A stretch of 64,000 nucleotides of DNA from Pseudomonas sp. ADAK18 (GCF_012935695.1 NZ_CP052859.1:1777001-1841000), one strand, 5' to 3'; shown: positions 50,838 to 60,110, counted from the stretch's first letter. A program made the numbers and translations. The notes: generated by a model not told the origin, from the letters alone.

Positions 50838-51563
50838 ATGGAATTAGGGCAGCTGTTGGGATGGGATGCTTATTTTTACAGTATCTTTGCGCAAACCATG
50901 AACATGCAGGAGTTTACTGTTGTCGCGTTGAGGGCATTGCGTGAACTGCGGTTTGATTTCTTTGCCTACGGCATGTGCAGCGTGACCCCGTTCATGCGGC
51001 CCAGGACTTATATGTACAGCAATTATCCCGAGGAGTGGGTGCAGCGATACCAGGCGGCTAACTACGCAGTGATCGACCCTACGGTGAAGCACAGCAAAGT
51101 CTCGTCGGCCCCCATTTTGTGGAGCAATGAGCTGTTCCGGGGGTGCCCGGACCTGTGGTCTGAAGCCAACGATTCGAATTTATGCCACGGCCTGGCACAA
51201 CCCTCGTTCAACACCCAGGGGCGAGTCGGGGTGTTAAGCCTGGCGCGTAAGGACACCATCATCAGCCTTCAGGAATTCGAAGCGTTGAAGCCGGTGACCA
51301 AAGCGTTTGCTGCAGCTGCCCACGAGAAAATTTCCGAGCTGGAGAGCGACGTACGTGTCTTCAATACGGATGTGGAGTTCAGTGGGCGAGAATGTGATGT
51401 GCTGCGCTGGACGGCCGACGGCAAGACCTCGGAGGAAATTGGCGTGATCATGGGGGTGTGCACCGATACTGTGAATTACCATCACCGCAACATCCAACGC
51501 AAAATCGGCGCTAGCAACCGCGTACAGGCAGTGTCTTACGCAGTCGCGCTGGGCTACATCTGA
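50838..51563 (+). CDS. phzR: LuxR-family quorum sensing regulator PhzR
   Basis: 241 residues from ATG 50838 ([20 protein letters not shown]); a GTG four codons earlier is less likely. Acyl-homoserine lactone domain about 15-165 with the conserved W, Y, D residues ([28 protein letters not shown]). LuxR HTH about 175-240 ([27 protein letters not shown]-like [27 protein letters not shown]). It activates phzA through the box between them. Convergent with phzI; a CGAGTC/GACTCG hairpin lies between the stops. Confidence 0.95.
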   Translation: MELGQLLGWDAYFYSIFAQTMNMQEFTVVALRALRELRFDFFAYGMCSVTPFMRPRTYMYSNYPEEWVQRYQAANYAVIDPTVKHSKVSSAPILWSNELFRGCPDLWSEANDSNLCHGLAQPSFNTQGRVGVLSLARKDTIISLQEFEALKPVTKAFAAAAHEKISELESDVRVFNTDVEFSGRECDVLRWTADGKTSEEIGVIMGVCTDTVNYHHRNIQRKIGASNRVQAVSYAVALGYI

Positions 51564-51611
51564 GGTTCATCCATTACTGACGAGTCGGCCGCCTGGACGA
51601 CTCGGTCGGTA

Positions 51612-52205
51612 TCAAGCCGTCTCTTTCAATAATAATGCGCCAGACATGAAGGCTGAAGGTGCGAGGGCGCTGCGGTGGTGCTCACGGTGAGCCGAGAGTT
51701 TGATAGCGAGGACTTTTTCATCCTGGTGCACGGTGACTGGCCCCAGTCGTTCGTAGTTGACCCCGTTGATTTTGTAATAGCGCTCCATCGTGCTGTTGAC
51801 GATGCCGACGATGGCATCGGCACCCGCCAGGCTTGCGGCCTTGAGGCTTCTCCAGAACAACGGCATCGCCAATTGCGGTTCGCGGGTGGTGAAACGTGTC
51901 ATTTCCCAGATGGCGGGATGCTTGGGCGGTGCCCCGGCGCAGGCATGGCTGAAGACCCCTTCAAGCAGGTTAGGGAGTGTGGTGGGTATCAGGCGGGCGC
52001 AGCCAACGATGGCGCAGTCTTCGTTGAACGCTAGGAGGTAGCGGGCGTGCTCGGTGTCGTATTGATCCCATTCACAACCGGCCTGGTGCGGATGGGCTGG
52101 CAGTCGCCACCCGAGTTTCTCGACGAATTGTTCGTGCCGAAAGCGGCCTAGCATGAGTTTCAGCTCGTCGCTCATTGTGCTCAGCGTGTGCTCTTCCATG
52201 TGCAT
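51612..52205 (-). CDS. phzI: Acyl-homoserine-lactone synthase PhzI
   Basis: 197 residues. LuxI family: RFRHEQFVEKLGWRLP, then EWDQYDTEHARYLLAFNED and CARLIPTT, with WEMTRFTTRE in the core. It makes the N-acyl (in 2-79-type strains 3-hydroxyacyl) homoserine lactones sensed by PhzR. A phz box at 52272 lies 66 bases before the start codon, giving positive feedback. Confidence 0.95.
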   Translation of the reverse strand: MHMEEHTLSTMSDELKLMLGRFRHEQFVEKLGWRLPAHPHQAGCEWDQYDTEHARYLLAFNEDCAIVGCARLIPTTLPNLLEGVFSHACAGAPPKHPAIWEMTRFTTREPQLAMPLFWRSLKAASLAGADAIVGIVNSTMERYYKINGVNYERLGPVTVHQDEKVLAIKLSAHREHHRSALAPSAFMSGALLLKETA

Positions 52206-52271
52206 GGCTGGGGTTTCCTTTGGGATGGGGGGAAGTGCGGGCTTTTATAGAGGACTTGTACAGGCTTGGCA

Positions 52272-52289
52272 CCTACAAGATCTGGTAGG
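52272..52289. promoter_or_regulatory. phz box before phzI
   Basis: CCTACAAGATCTGGTAGG, a perfect match in the inner 16 bases to the phzA box. It lies between divergent phzI and the GNAT gene at 52360, so PhzR may control both. Confidence 0.9.
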
Positions 52290-52359
52290 GTGAGTTGGCA
52301 TGACCTTCGCTCGTTTTTACAGGTTGTTCGTCGCCTGTGCCTTGATGAGACATAAGCCC

Positions 52360-52851
52360 ATGGACCTGAGCCTTCGCCCGCCCGTCGCCTCTGATTATGA
52401 GGTCATTGCCCACTGGCTTCCGGATGCCACGGCTTGTCTGCGTTGGGCCGGTGATCGGCTGTCTTTTCCGTTTCTGCCCCATGAACTGGCGGATCGCCTG
52501 CAGATTGCCGATAGTCAAAGCGTTTGCCTGGCAATGGGGTCGGCACCTCCTGTGGCTTTTGCCCAGTTCTGGACAGTCACCACCGGCAGTGTGCATCTGG
52601 GACGAATCATCGTGTCTCCGTCTGTTCGCGGGCAGGGGGTAGGCGAGGTGCTGGTGCGTCAGTTGATCAGTGCGGCGATTGAGGGCACGGGGGCTGTGCG
52701 TTTGACCTTGCGGGTGTACAGCGACAACCTGGCGGCGATTGCGTTGTACCGCAAGTTCGGGTTTGTGACGCTGGATACGCAATCCAACGCCCAGGTGTTG
52801 TTTATGCAGGTTGATGCAGGTGCGCCTATAGCCGCCGCAAAAACGACCTGA
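52360..52851 (+). CDS. GNAT family N-acetyltransferase next to phzI
   Basis: 163 residues from ATG 52360 (MDLSLRPPVASDYEVIAHWL). Acetyl-CoA site HLGRIIVSPSVRGQGVGEVLVRQLI; final RVYSDNLAAIALYRKFGFV is the standard motif B. In-frame ATGs at 52300 and 52345 are possible starts, but the phz box ends at 52289, which leaves too short a leader for the first. Divergent from phzI. Overlaps the end of the NUDIX gene by 26 bases. Substrate unknown. Confidence 0.85.
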   Translation: MDLSLRPPVASDYEVIAHWLPDATACLRWAGDRLSFPFLPHELADRLQIADSQSVCLAMGSAPPVAFAQFWTVTTGSVHLGRIIVSPSVRGQGVGEVLVRQLISAAIEGTGAVRLTLRVYSDNLAAIALYRKFGFVTLDTQSNAQVLFMQVDAGAPIAAAKTT

Positions 52852-53188
52852 CAATCTGCTTGGTGGCTTGGGTCGTGTCCAACTGCTCCAGTGTGGTGTA
52901 GGGGTGCCATTGGCATTCGGTGATCTCACTGCGCGGCCGGGCCTCGTCGATGTTCACCACGGATGCCTCAAACACGTGATGGACGGTGTTGTCCGCCTTC
53001 AGCTCCTGCAGGTACAGCAAACCGTCCACGGTTAACCCGGTTTCCTCTTCCAGCTCCCGGGCTGCCGCGCCTGCCGGCCGCTCGTCACGTTCGACCTTGC
53101 CCCCCGGCAGTGCCCATTTCGATCTGGCCTTGCGCACGAACAGGATGTGGCCGTCGTGTTCGCAAATGACCGTGGCTCGTATCTTCAT
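52826..53188 (-). CDS. NUDIX hydrolase
   Basis: 120 residues from ATG 53188 (MKIRATVICEHDGHILFVRK). Nudix box complete: GGKVERDERPAGAAARELEEETGL (GX5EX7REVXEEXGX), the metal-binding helix. Cleaves nucleoside diphosphates linked to another group; exact substrate unclear. The upstream in-frame ATG at 53242 is less likely. Confidence 0.9.
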   Translation of the reverse strand: MKIRATVICEHDGHILFVRKARSKWALPGGKVERDERPAGAAARELEEETGLTVDGLLYLQELKADNTVHHVFEASVVNIDEARPRSEITECQWHPYTTLEQLDTTQATKQIVRSFLRRL

Positions 53189-53328
53189 CGGATGTGCCCC
53201 CGCAGTCGGATGATTGTCATAAAAGTGTAATGCAAATGTCATGCTAGGTCTTTGTCTTGCAGACTGGAGGGGCGAGGGGAAAACACAGATACTGCTCGAC
53301 TGAAAAGTACACATGGAGAGGCATACCG

Positions 53329-54303
53329 ATGAACACCGTACGTTGGGGCATGATCGGCTGTGGCAGTGTCACTGAATTGAAGAGTGGACCGGCCTTCTAC
53401 AAAGCGCCAGGTTCTGCCTTGGTGGCCGTAATGGGACGTCGTGAGGAAGCGGTGCGCGATTATGCGGCGCGCCATGGCATTGCCCGGTTTTACACCGACG
53501 CCCAAGCGTTGATCGATGATCCTGAAGTGGATGCGGTCTACATCGCCACACCGCCCGACAGCCACCTCGAGTACAGCCTGATGGTGGCGGCGGCTGGCAA
53601 GCATTGCTGCGTCGAAAAGCCCATGTCGTTGAACGCCGGGCAAAGTGAGCTGATGCAGCGCACGTTCGAACAGGCGGGGCTGCATTTGTTTGTGTCTTAT
53701 TACCGGCGTTCGCTGCCACGCTTCCAGCAGGTGCGTGATTGGTTGCAGGCCGGGCAGATTGGCGAGTTGCGTCACTTGACCTGGGCCTTGTGTAAACCGG
53801 CGTCGGCGGCGGATGAACGTGCTGGTAACTGGCGTACGGATCCGCAGGTGGCCGGAGGCGGGTATTTTGCTGACCTGGCCAGTCATGGCTTCGACCTCTT
53901 CCAGTACCTGGCGGGGGATATTGTTGAGGTGGCCGGTTTCACGGCTCGCCAGGCGGGGCGTTATGCGGCGGAAGATGCGGTGACCGCCAGTTGGCGCTTT
54001 GCTTCGGGAGCGCTGGGGATGGGTTGCTGGAACTTTGTCGCGGATCGCCGCGAGGACCGTGTCGAACTGATTGGCAGTAAGGGGCGCATTACGTTCTCGG
54101 TGTTCGATGAGCATCCCTTGCGGCTTGAGGGGGAGGTCAACCTGAGCCTCGAGGTGCCTAATCATGAGCATATCCAGTGGCATCACGTACTGGGGATGAA
54201 TGCGCATATTCGCGGGGAAGGAGAGCATCCTGCGATGGCGATTGAGGCGTTGAAGACGGATCGCATCATGGACCAGGTGCTGCAGCGCAACCTTCATCAA
54301 TAA
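53329..54303 (+). CDS. Gfo/Idh/MocA family oxidoreductase
   Basis: 324 residues from ATG 53329. NAD(P) site WGMIGCGSVTELKSGPAFYK and catalytic EKP motif in HCCVEKPMSLNAG. C-terminal domain AWRFASGALGMGCWNF-like with ASWRFASG. Members oxidise or reduce sugars, inositols or biliverdin. The substrate is unknown. RNase T2 follows by 31 bases on the same strand. Confidence 0.9.
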   Translation: MNTVRWGMIGCGSVTELKSGPAFYKAPGSALVAVMGRREEAVRDYAARHGIARFYTDAQALIDDPEVDAVYIATPPDSHLEYSLMVAAAGKHCCVEKPMSLNAGQSELMQRTFEQAGLHLFVSYYRRSLPRFQQVRDWLQAGQIGELRHLTWALCKPASAADERAGNWRTDPQVAGGGYFADLASHGFDLFQYLAGDIVEVAGFTARQAGRYAAEDAVTASWRFASGALGMGCWNFVADRREDRVELIGSKGRITFSVFDEHPLRLEGEVNLSLEVPNHEHIQWHHVLGMNAHIRGEGEHPAMAIEALKTDRIMDQVLQRNLHQ

Positions 54304-54334
54304 CGGCAGAGCACTTTTTTAAGGAAATAGACGG

Positions 54335-54982
54335 ATGAAATACAAAGCAGCCTGGATGGCCTTGTGGCTGGTGTTGGCGGGTATGGCCACGGGTGCTGCG
54401 GCAGCCCAGCGGGAGCAGGGGCAGGCGGGGGAGTTTGATTTTTATGTGTTGTCACTGTCCTGGTCGCCGACCTTCTGCCTGACCCACCCAGGGGATCAGC
54501 AGTGTTCGGGTAAAGGTTACGGGTTTGTGCTCCACGGTTTGTGGCCGCAGTACACGCGGGGAGGGTGGCCGGCGTCGTGTGACCCGCAGTCGAGGTTGTC
54601 GGCAGAGGAGCAGGCCAAGGGGGCGACGTTGTTCCCTTCGCCCAAACTGCTCAAGCACGAGTGGTCCAAGCATGGCACGTGCAGTGGCCTTGAGGCGTCG
54701 GCTTATCTGGACAAGACCGACGCCGCACTGGGCAAAGTCAACATCCCGGAGCAGTTGCAACCGTTCAACGTGCCGAACTCGCTCGATGCCCAGGACATCG
54801 AGACGCTGTTCCGCCAGAGCAACCCAGCCATGCGGAGTCACGGGCTGGCGGTGATCTGCAAGGGCAAAGTGTTGTCGGAGGTGCGGGTGTGCTTGAGCAA
54901 GGACCTGGAATTCGCCGGTTGCCCAAGGAGTGTCAAGAGTCAGTGCCGTGGTGGGGACATTCGGATTCCGACGCAGCGCTGA
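54335..54982 (+). CDS. Secreted ribonuclease T2 family protein
   Basis: 215 residues. Signal about 1-25 (MKYKAAWMALWLVLAGMATG, cut after AAA). Both T2 active-site boxes are present: CAS1 as GYGFVLHGLWPQY (His) and CAS2 as LLKHEWSKHGTC (Glu, His). Four or more cysteines for disulfides. Periplasmic RNase I-like, degrades RNA to nucleotides. Confidence 0.93.
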   Translation: MKYKAAWMALWLVLAGMATGAAAAQREQGQAGEFDFYVLSLSWSPTFCLTHPGDQQCSGKGYGFVLHGLWPQYTRGGWPASCDPQSRLSAEEQAKGATLFPSPKLLKHEWSKHGTCSGLEASAYLDKTDAALGKVNIPEQLQPFNVPNSLDAQDIETLFRQSNPAMRSHGLAVICKGKVLSEVRVCLSKDLEFAGCPRSVKSQCRGGDIRIPTQR

Positions 54983-54998
54983 GTAAACCGCCGGCGCT

Positions 54999-55571
54999 TC
55001 AAAACGTCGGCGGCGTAATCACCCAGATCACCACCGTATCCACCTTGCCGGGGTTGCCATAACGGTGGGGCTCACTGCTCGGGAAACTGAAACTGTCGCC
55101 TTCATCCAGCTGGAAGTACCGCTCGCTCACCCACAACTCAAAACGTCCGCTCAACACATAGCCGGCTTCTTCACCTTCATGGCTGTAGCTTTGCTGGCTA
55201 TAGGCCCCCGGCGGGAAGCACGAGTGCAGCATTTCCAGTTGATGGTTGGGCAGGGGGGTCAGCAACTGATCGACGATGCCGTCTTCATAGCGAATGCTCT
55301 GGCGATTGTGTTTGCGCACCACGTAGCCTTCGTCTTCCGGCGCCGGGATGGTTTCGCTGGCGAAGAACCACTGGATGGTCACCCCCAGGCTACGAGCAAT
55401 ATTGAACAGTGCCGGGATTGAGGGGTAGGCGAGGTTGCGTTCCAACTGGCTGATGTAGCCGGCAGTCAGGTCACTCATATCCGCCAAGGCGGTCAGCGTC
55501 ATGCCGCGTGCCTTGCGCAAGCCACGGATCCGTGTGCCCAGGAACAGTTGCTGAGGTTGGTCTTTAGCCAT
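54999..55571 (-). CDS. XRE-cupin transcriptional regulator
   Basis: 190 residues. HTH about 10-65 (LGTRIRGLRKARGMTLTALADMSDLTAGYISQLERNLAYPSIPALF), cupin about 115-185 (SYSHEGEEAGYVLSGRFELWVSERYF, SFPSSEPHRYGNPG). The ATG follows the stop codon of the oxidoreductase directly (TGAATG), so they are one operon. It may bind the 35-bp palindrome at 57578 and control both directions. Relatives regulate amine and polyamine catabolism. Confidence 0.92.
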   Translation of the reverse strand: MAKDQPQQLFLGTRIRGLRKARGMTLTALADMSDLTAGYISQLERNLAYPSIPALFNIARSLGVTIQWFFASETIPAPEDEGYVVRKHNRQSIRYEDGIVDQLLTPLPNHQLEMLHSCFPPGAYSQQSYSHEGEEAGYVLSGRFELWVSERYFQLDEGDSFSFPSSEPHRYGNPGKVDTVVIWVITPPTF

Positions 55572-57527
55572 TCATATTTCCCATGCCACCTTGAGTCCTT
55601 CATAAATCGCCTCTTCGGCGGTACGTGGTGCCAGGCAGTCGCCGATGCGCCGAAACGCCACCAACCCCTCCAGTTCCGCGCCGAGAGTATCCACCGGCTG
55701 GTGCCCTTGGCAAAGCACCAGGGTGTCGATATTTTCCAGCAGCATCGGCTCGCCGCTGGCGGTGTGTTGCAGGTAGACCGTGGTGTCGTCGCAGCCATAC
55801 AGTCGGGCGTAAGGGATAATCGGGATACCCAGGCGGTGCAGTTCGCCGGCCAGTTGATCACGCACATACAACGGCAGATTCTCCCCGCAATGAGTGCCAT
55901 TGACCGCCAGTTGCACCGCGTGACCTGCGCGCACCAGACGTTCGGCAATGCCCGGTCCGATCCAGTCGCAGCGCCAGTCGACCACCACCACTGAGCGGCC
56001 CAGCGGGACCTCATCGCGCAGCACTTGCCAGGCATCCACCACCTGCAATTCACCGCCGCGTTCGAAGGCCGGCCAGTATGGCTCGGCGCCGGTGGCGATG
56101 ATCACCAGGTCGGGTTGCTGCTGTTCCACCAACGTGCGGTCGACACGGGTATTGCGAACCACCTGCACCCCGGCCAACTCCATCTCGCGTTGTAAGTTGG
56201 TGCTGGCGCCGCCGAACTCGCTGCGCCGTGGCAGCAGTTGTGCCAGCAACACTTGGCCGCCCAGTTGCGCGCTGGCTTCATACAACGTGACGTCATGCCC
56301 TCGCTCTGCTGCCACTGCCGCCGCTTTCATCCCCGCCGGGCCGCCACCGGCCACCAGAACGCGCTTGCGTTGCGAAGCGCGCTGCAGATGGCCGAACTGC
56401 AATTCCCGTCCGGTTTCAGGGTGCTGGATGCACGAGATGGGCAGCCCCTTGTGGAAATGACCGATACAGGCCTGATTGCAGGCAATGCAGGCCCGCACAT
56501 CCTCGGCATGTCCGGTGTGGGTCTTGTTGGGCATTTGCGGGTCGCAGATCAGCGCACGGGTCATGCCGCAGACATCGGCTTGTCCCCGCGCCAGCATCAG
56601 TTCGGCTTCCTGGGGCTGGTTGATCCTCCCGGTGACAAACAACGGAATCGACAGACTGGCCTTGAACGTTGCGCCTTCAGCGGCGAGGTACGCCGGGGCG
56701 ATCGCCATGGGCGGCACGATGTGGATCGCACCGCCGAGGGACGCGGAAGTGCCGGCGACGATGTGCACATAGTCGAGTTGCGATTGCAGGCGTTGCACGG
56801 CGGACAGCGACTCGTCTTCGGTCAGGCCTTCAGGGTCGCGCTCATCGGCAGAAATGCGCAGGCCGATGATGAACTGCTCATCGGTTTCAACGCGCACGGC
56901 GGCGATGATTTCCCGCAGGAAACGCAGCCGCTGATCCAGCTCGCCGTTGTAGCCGTCGGTGCGGCGATTGACCCGGGGATTGAGAAACTGCGACGGCAGG
57001 TACCCATGGCTGGCGACCACTTCCACACCATCGATCCCGGCCTGATACAGACGCCTGGCGGCCGCGCCGTAGCCCGCGACAATCTCGTCGATCATCGGCT
57101 GATCAAGGGCTCGGGGCATCACCCGGAACCGCTCATTGGGCACCCCGGACGCCGAGTAGGCCACCGCCAGCAACCCGTCAGCCGACTCCATGATTTCCCG
57201 TCCGGGATGGAAGATTTGTGACAGCACCACGGTGCCGTGGGCGTGGCAGGTCTCGGCCAGTTTGCGGTAACCCTCAATGCAACTGTCGTCGGTGGCCATC
57301 AGCACATGGGAGGTATAACGGGCGCTGTCGTGAACCCCCGCGACCTGCAACACAATCAGCCCGACACCGCCTTCGGCCCGGGCCCGGTGATAAGCGATCA
57401 GCTGTGCATTCACCCGATTATCGGTGGGCATCGAGGTGTCATGCCCGCTGGACATGATGCGGTTCTTCAGGTGCTTGCCCCGCAGCAAAAGCGGTTCAAA
57501 CAGGTGCGCGAAAGCCGGGTGCGACAT
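55572..57527 (-). CDS. Old yellow enzyme/FAD oxidoreductase (2,4-dienoyl-CoA reductase type)
   Basis: 651 residues. N-terminal FMN TIM barrel about 1-370 (FEPLLLRGKHLKNRIMSSGHDT, GVEVVASHGYLPSQFLNPRVNRRTD). Iron-sulfur site CIACNQACIGHFHKGLPISC (CxxCx3Cx11C). C-terminal FAD and NAD domain about 385-650 (RVLVAGGGPAGMKAAAVAAERGHDV). This plan is shared by dienoyl-CoA reductase, trimethylamine dehydrogenase and betaine or methylproline demethylases. Which reaction it performs is not clear from sequence. Operon with the XRE-cupin regulator; divergent from the aldolase. Confidence 0.9.
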   Translation of the reverse strand: MSHPAFAHLFEPLLLRGKHLKNRIMSSGHDTSMPTDNRVNAQLIAYHRARAEGGVGLIVLQVAGVHDSARYTSHVLMATDDSCIEGYRKLAETCHAHGTVVLSQIFHPGREIMESADGLLAVAYSASGVPNERFRVMPRALDQPMIDEIVAGYGAAARRLYQAGIDGVEVVASHGYLPSQFLNPRVNRRTDGYNGELDQRLRFLREIIAAVRVETDEQFIIGLRISADERDPEGLTEDESLSAVQRLQSQLDYVHIVAGTSASLGGAIHIVPPMAIAPAYLAAEGATFKASLSIPLFVTGRINQPQEAELMLARGQADVCGMTRALICDPQMPNKTHTGHAEDVRACIACNQACIGHFHKGLPISCIQHPETGRELQFGHLQRASQRKRVLVAGGGPAGMKAAAVAAERGHDVTLYEASAQLGGQVLLAQLLPRRSEFGGASTNLQREMELAGVQVVRNTRVDRTLVEQQQPDLVIIATGAEPYWPAFERGGELQVVDAWQVLRDEVPLGRSVVVVDWRCDWIGPGIAERLVRAGHAVQLAVNGTHCGENLPLYVRDQLAGELHRLGIPIIPYARLYGCDDTTVYLQHTASGEPMLLENIDTLVLCQGHQPVDTLGAELEGLVAFRRIGDCLAPRTAEEAIYEGLKVAWEI

Positions 57528-57577
57528 GGTGCGGATACTCCAGGCGCTGTTATTGTTATTTTTCTATAGGAGGTCAG

Positions 57578-57612
57578 CTCCAGTAAAAAATCAACTTGTT
57601 TTTTTACTGGAG
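57578..57612. promoter_or_regulatory. 35-bp palindromic operator
   Basis: CTCCAGTAAAAAA and TTTTTTTACTGGAG in inverted order around 8 bases, in the 130-bp gap between the divergent oxidoreductase and aldolase genes. Size and place suit a dimeric regulator such as the XRE-cupin protein at 54999. Confidence 0.75.
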
Positions 57613-57657
57613 GCTGGATTAGCGTCGGCCATCCCCCCAACACCATGGAGAATAAAA

Positions 57658-58416
57658 ATGACTCACTCCACCGAACAAAAACTGCGTGAAGAGCTTGCCG
57701 CCTGCTACCGGCTGATCGCGCACTTTCGAATGAGCGACCTGATATTCACCCATATTTCGGTGCGTATTCCGGGGCCGGAACATCACTTCCTGATCAACCC
57801 TTATGGGCTGATGTTCGATGAGATCACCGCGTCCAGCCTGGTGAAAATCGGCCTGGATGGGCGAGCGGTGGAGACCTCGCCGTATGCCGTCAACCCGGCA
57901 GGTTTTGTGATTCACAGCGCCATTCACGGTGCGCGGGAAGACGCCCAATGCGTGCTGCATACCCACACGCGGGCGGGGTGCGCGGTGGCGGCGCTGGAGT
58001 GTGGACTGTTGCCGGTGAACCAGATCTCCATGGAGTTCTACGGCAAGGTCGCCTACCACGACTACGAAGGCGTAGCCCTGGACCTCGACGAGCAACAGCG
58101 CCTGGTTCGAGATCTTGGGGACAAGCCGGTGTTGATGTTACGCAACCACGGTTTGCTGACCGTGGGCGAGACCGTCAGCCAGGCGTTCTTGCGCATGTAT
58201 TACCTGGACAAGGCCTGTGATATTCAGATTGCCGCCCAGGCCTGCGGCAAGCTGATCCTGCCGCCGGCGAATGTGTGCGAATACACCGAACGGCAATTCA
58301 ACGATCCCGGCCGGCCGCTGGAGGAGGGTGAATTGAGTGACCCAGACGCTATGCAACTGGCCTGGGCCGCATTGCTGCGTTTGCTGGATCGAGTGTCGCC
58401 GGGTTTCCGGGCCTGA
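57658..58416 (+). CDS. Class II aldolase/adducin family protein
   Basis: 252 residues from ATG 57658, preceded by GGAGAATAAAA. Zinc site HTHTRAGCAVAALE with a further HG (LMLRNHGLLTVGE), FTHISVRIPGPEHHFLINPYGLMFDEI at the start. Related to fuculose-1-phosphate aldolase but nearer the group often annotated as class II aldolase of unknown substrate. Divergent from the oxidoreductase, with the shared palindrome between. Confidence 0.9.
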   Translation: MTHSTEQKLREELAACYRLIAHFRMSDLIFTHISVRIPGPEHHFLINPYGLMFDEITASSLVKIGLDGRAVETSPYAVNPAGFVIHSAIHGAREDAQCVLHTHTRAGCAVAALECGLLPVNQISMEFYGKVAYHDYEGVALDLDEQQRLVRDLGDKPVLMLRNHGLLTVGETVSQAFLRMYYLDKACDIQIAAQACGKLILPPANVCEYTERQFNDPGRPLEEGELSDPDAMQLAWAALLRLLDRVSPGFRA

Positions 58417-58484
58417 GAAGGTTTAATCACGGGTCGCGGTTGCTGTAGAGTCGGGCAGCCGACTCAGCCCAAGGAAATCGCTTC

Positions 58485-59123
58485 ATGACCCAGGAATCCC
58501 GTTTCTCCCGTATGGAACCGGAGTTGCGCAAGGCCAATCTGGTCCAGGCGACGCTGGTGTGCCTCAAGCGCCATGGCTTCCAGGGGGCGTCGATCCGCAA
58601 GATCAGCGCTGAAGCCGGGGTTTCGGTGGGGCTGATCAGTCATCACTATTCCGGCAAGGATGAACTGGTGGCTGAGGCGTATCGGTCCATCACCGGGCAG
58701 GTCATGGACCTGTTGCGCGAAGCCATGGCCAAGGCGCCGCCCAGCCCTCGGGAGCGCTTGTCGGCGTTTTTTCGCGGCTCGTTTTCCCCCGAACTGCTCG
58801 ACCCGCAACTGCTGGACGCCTGGCTGGCGTTCTGGGGGGCGGTCAAGACGGCACCGGCGATCAATCAGGCTCACGAACACTCCTATGGCGAGTACCGGAC
58901 CATCATGCGCTCGGCCCTGGCAGACATGGCCGAGGAGGAGGGCTGGGAGCACTTCGACTCCGACCTGGCGGCCATCGGTTTGAGTGCCTTGCTCGATGGT
59001 TTGTGGCTGGAGTCGGGGCTCAACCCTGGCACCTTTACTCCGGAACAAGGCATCCAGATTTGCGAAGCCTGGGTCGATGGCTTGCAAGCCGGTGGTCGTC
59101 AGCGCTTTCAGATCAAACCCTGA
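58485..59123 (+). CDS. TetR family regulator (BetI-like)
   Basis: 212 residues. HTH about 18-62 (LVCLKRHGFQGASIRKISAEAGVSVGLISHHYSGKDELVAEAY). Ligand domain contains LDAWLAFWGAVKTAPAINQAHEHSYGEYR, characteristic of BetI, the choline-sensing repressor. The bet genes are not adjacent, so the ligand is open. It precedes the acyl-CoA block on the same strand. Confidence 0.9.
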   Translation: MTQESRFSRMEPELRKANLVQATLVCLKRHGFQGASIRKISAEAGVSVGLISHHYSGKDELVAEAYRSITGQVMDLLREAMAKAPPSPRERLSAFFRGSFSPELLDPQLLDAWLAFWGAVKTAPAINQAHEHSYGEYRTIMRSALADMAEEEGWEHFDSDLAAIGLSALLDGLWLESGLNPGTFTPEQGIQICEAWVDGLQAGGRQRFQIKP

Positions 59124-59269
59124 ATCCTTTCGCCGCCTGGACGCAATGTTCAGGCTGGCATCCCCCGTCTAAAAAATTTGCATCTTGCCGATTGCCTCCT
59201 TGCTGAACACTCGTTTAGTATCGCCCCATGTCGCACCCCTCAAGCCAATTAAAATAATTCGAGGATCCC

Positions 59270-60061
59270 ATGACTACCGACGTGTCCGTGCTCACTCAGG
59301 TGCAAGCAGGCGTTGCCTGGATCACCCTCAATCGCAGTGCCCAGCGCAATGCCCTGGACATTCCGACCCTCAAGCACTTGCATGCTTTGCTTGAGGGTTT
59401 CAATAGCGATCCGGCCGTGCGCGTCGTGGTGCTGACCGGCAGCGGTCGCAGCTTCTGTGCTGGCGCCGACCTTGCCGAATGGGCCGAAGCCGAAGCTCGT
59501 GGCGCCCTCGAAAGCTACGGTTGGACCGAAACCGCCCACGCCTTGATGACTCGCTTGCATACCCTCGACAAACCTACCATTGCCGCCATCAACGGCACTG
59601 CCGTCGGCGCCGGTATGGACTTGACCCTGTGCTGTGACCTGCGAATAGCCGCCCAATCGGCACGTTTCAAGGCGGGCTACACCAGCATGGCGTACTCGCC
59701 GGACGCCGGTGCCAGTTGGCATCTGCCACGCCTGATCGGCAGCGAACAGGCCAAGCGCCTGCTGTTCCTCGACGAGCTGTGGAACGCCGACCGTGCACTC
59801 GCCGCCGGGCTCGTCGGCGAAGTGGTTGCCGATGATCAACTGCTGGCCCACACCGTCGAATTGGCCACCCGCCTGGCCAACGGCCCGACCTTCGCGTTCG
59901 CCCAGACCAAGACCCTGATCCGCGAAGGTGCCCAGCGCAGCCTGCCCGAGCAACTCCAGGCCGAACTGGCCGCCGGGTTGTTGTGCGGGCGCAGCGAGGA
60001 CGGTGCTGAAGCCCTGCGTGCTTCGGTGGAAAAGCGCCCAGCAAATTTCTCCGGCAAATAA
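59270..60061 (+). CDS. Enoyl-CoA hydratase/isomerase family protein
   Basis: 263 residues. Oxyanion-hole motifs VVLTGSGRSFCAGADLAEW and AINGTAVGAGMDLTLCCDLRIA; KAGYTSMAYSPDAGASWHLPRLIGSEQAKRLLF follows the crotonase plan. The usual catalytic Glu before the second turn appears as Asp or Ala, so the exact reaction is uncertain. First of four co-directional genes; 49 bases to the next. Confidence 0.9.
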   Translation: MTTDVSVLTQVQAGVAWITLNRSAQRNALDIPTLKHLHALLEGFNSDPAVRVVVLTGSGRSFCAGADLAEWAEAEARGALESYGWTETAHALMTRLHTLDKPTIAAINGTAVGAGMDLTLCCDLRIAAQSARFKAGYTSMAYSPDAGASWHLPRLIGSEQAKRLLFLDELWNADRALAAGLVGEVVADDQLLAHTVELATRLANGPTFAFAQTKTLIREGAQRSLPEQLQAELAAGLLCGRSEDGAEALRASVEKRPANFSGK

Positions 60062-60110
60062 AACAGCCCGTTCAAGAAACAACACCCCCGAACGATCAAC
60101 AGGTAGCGCC

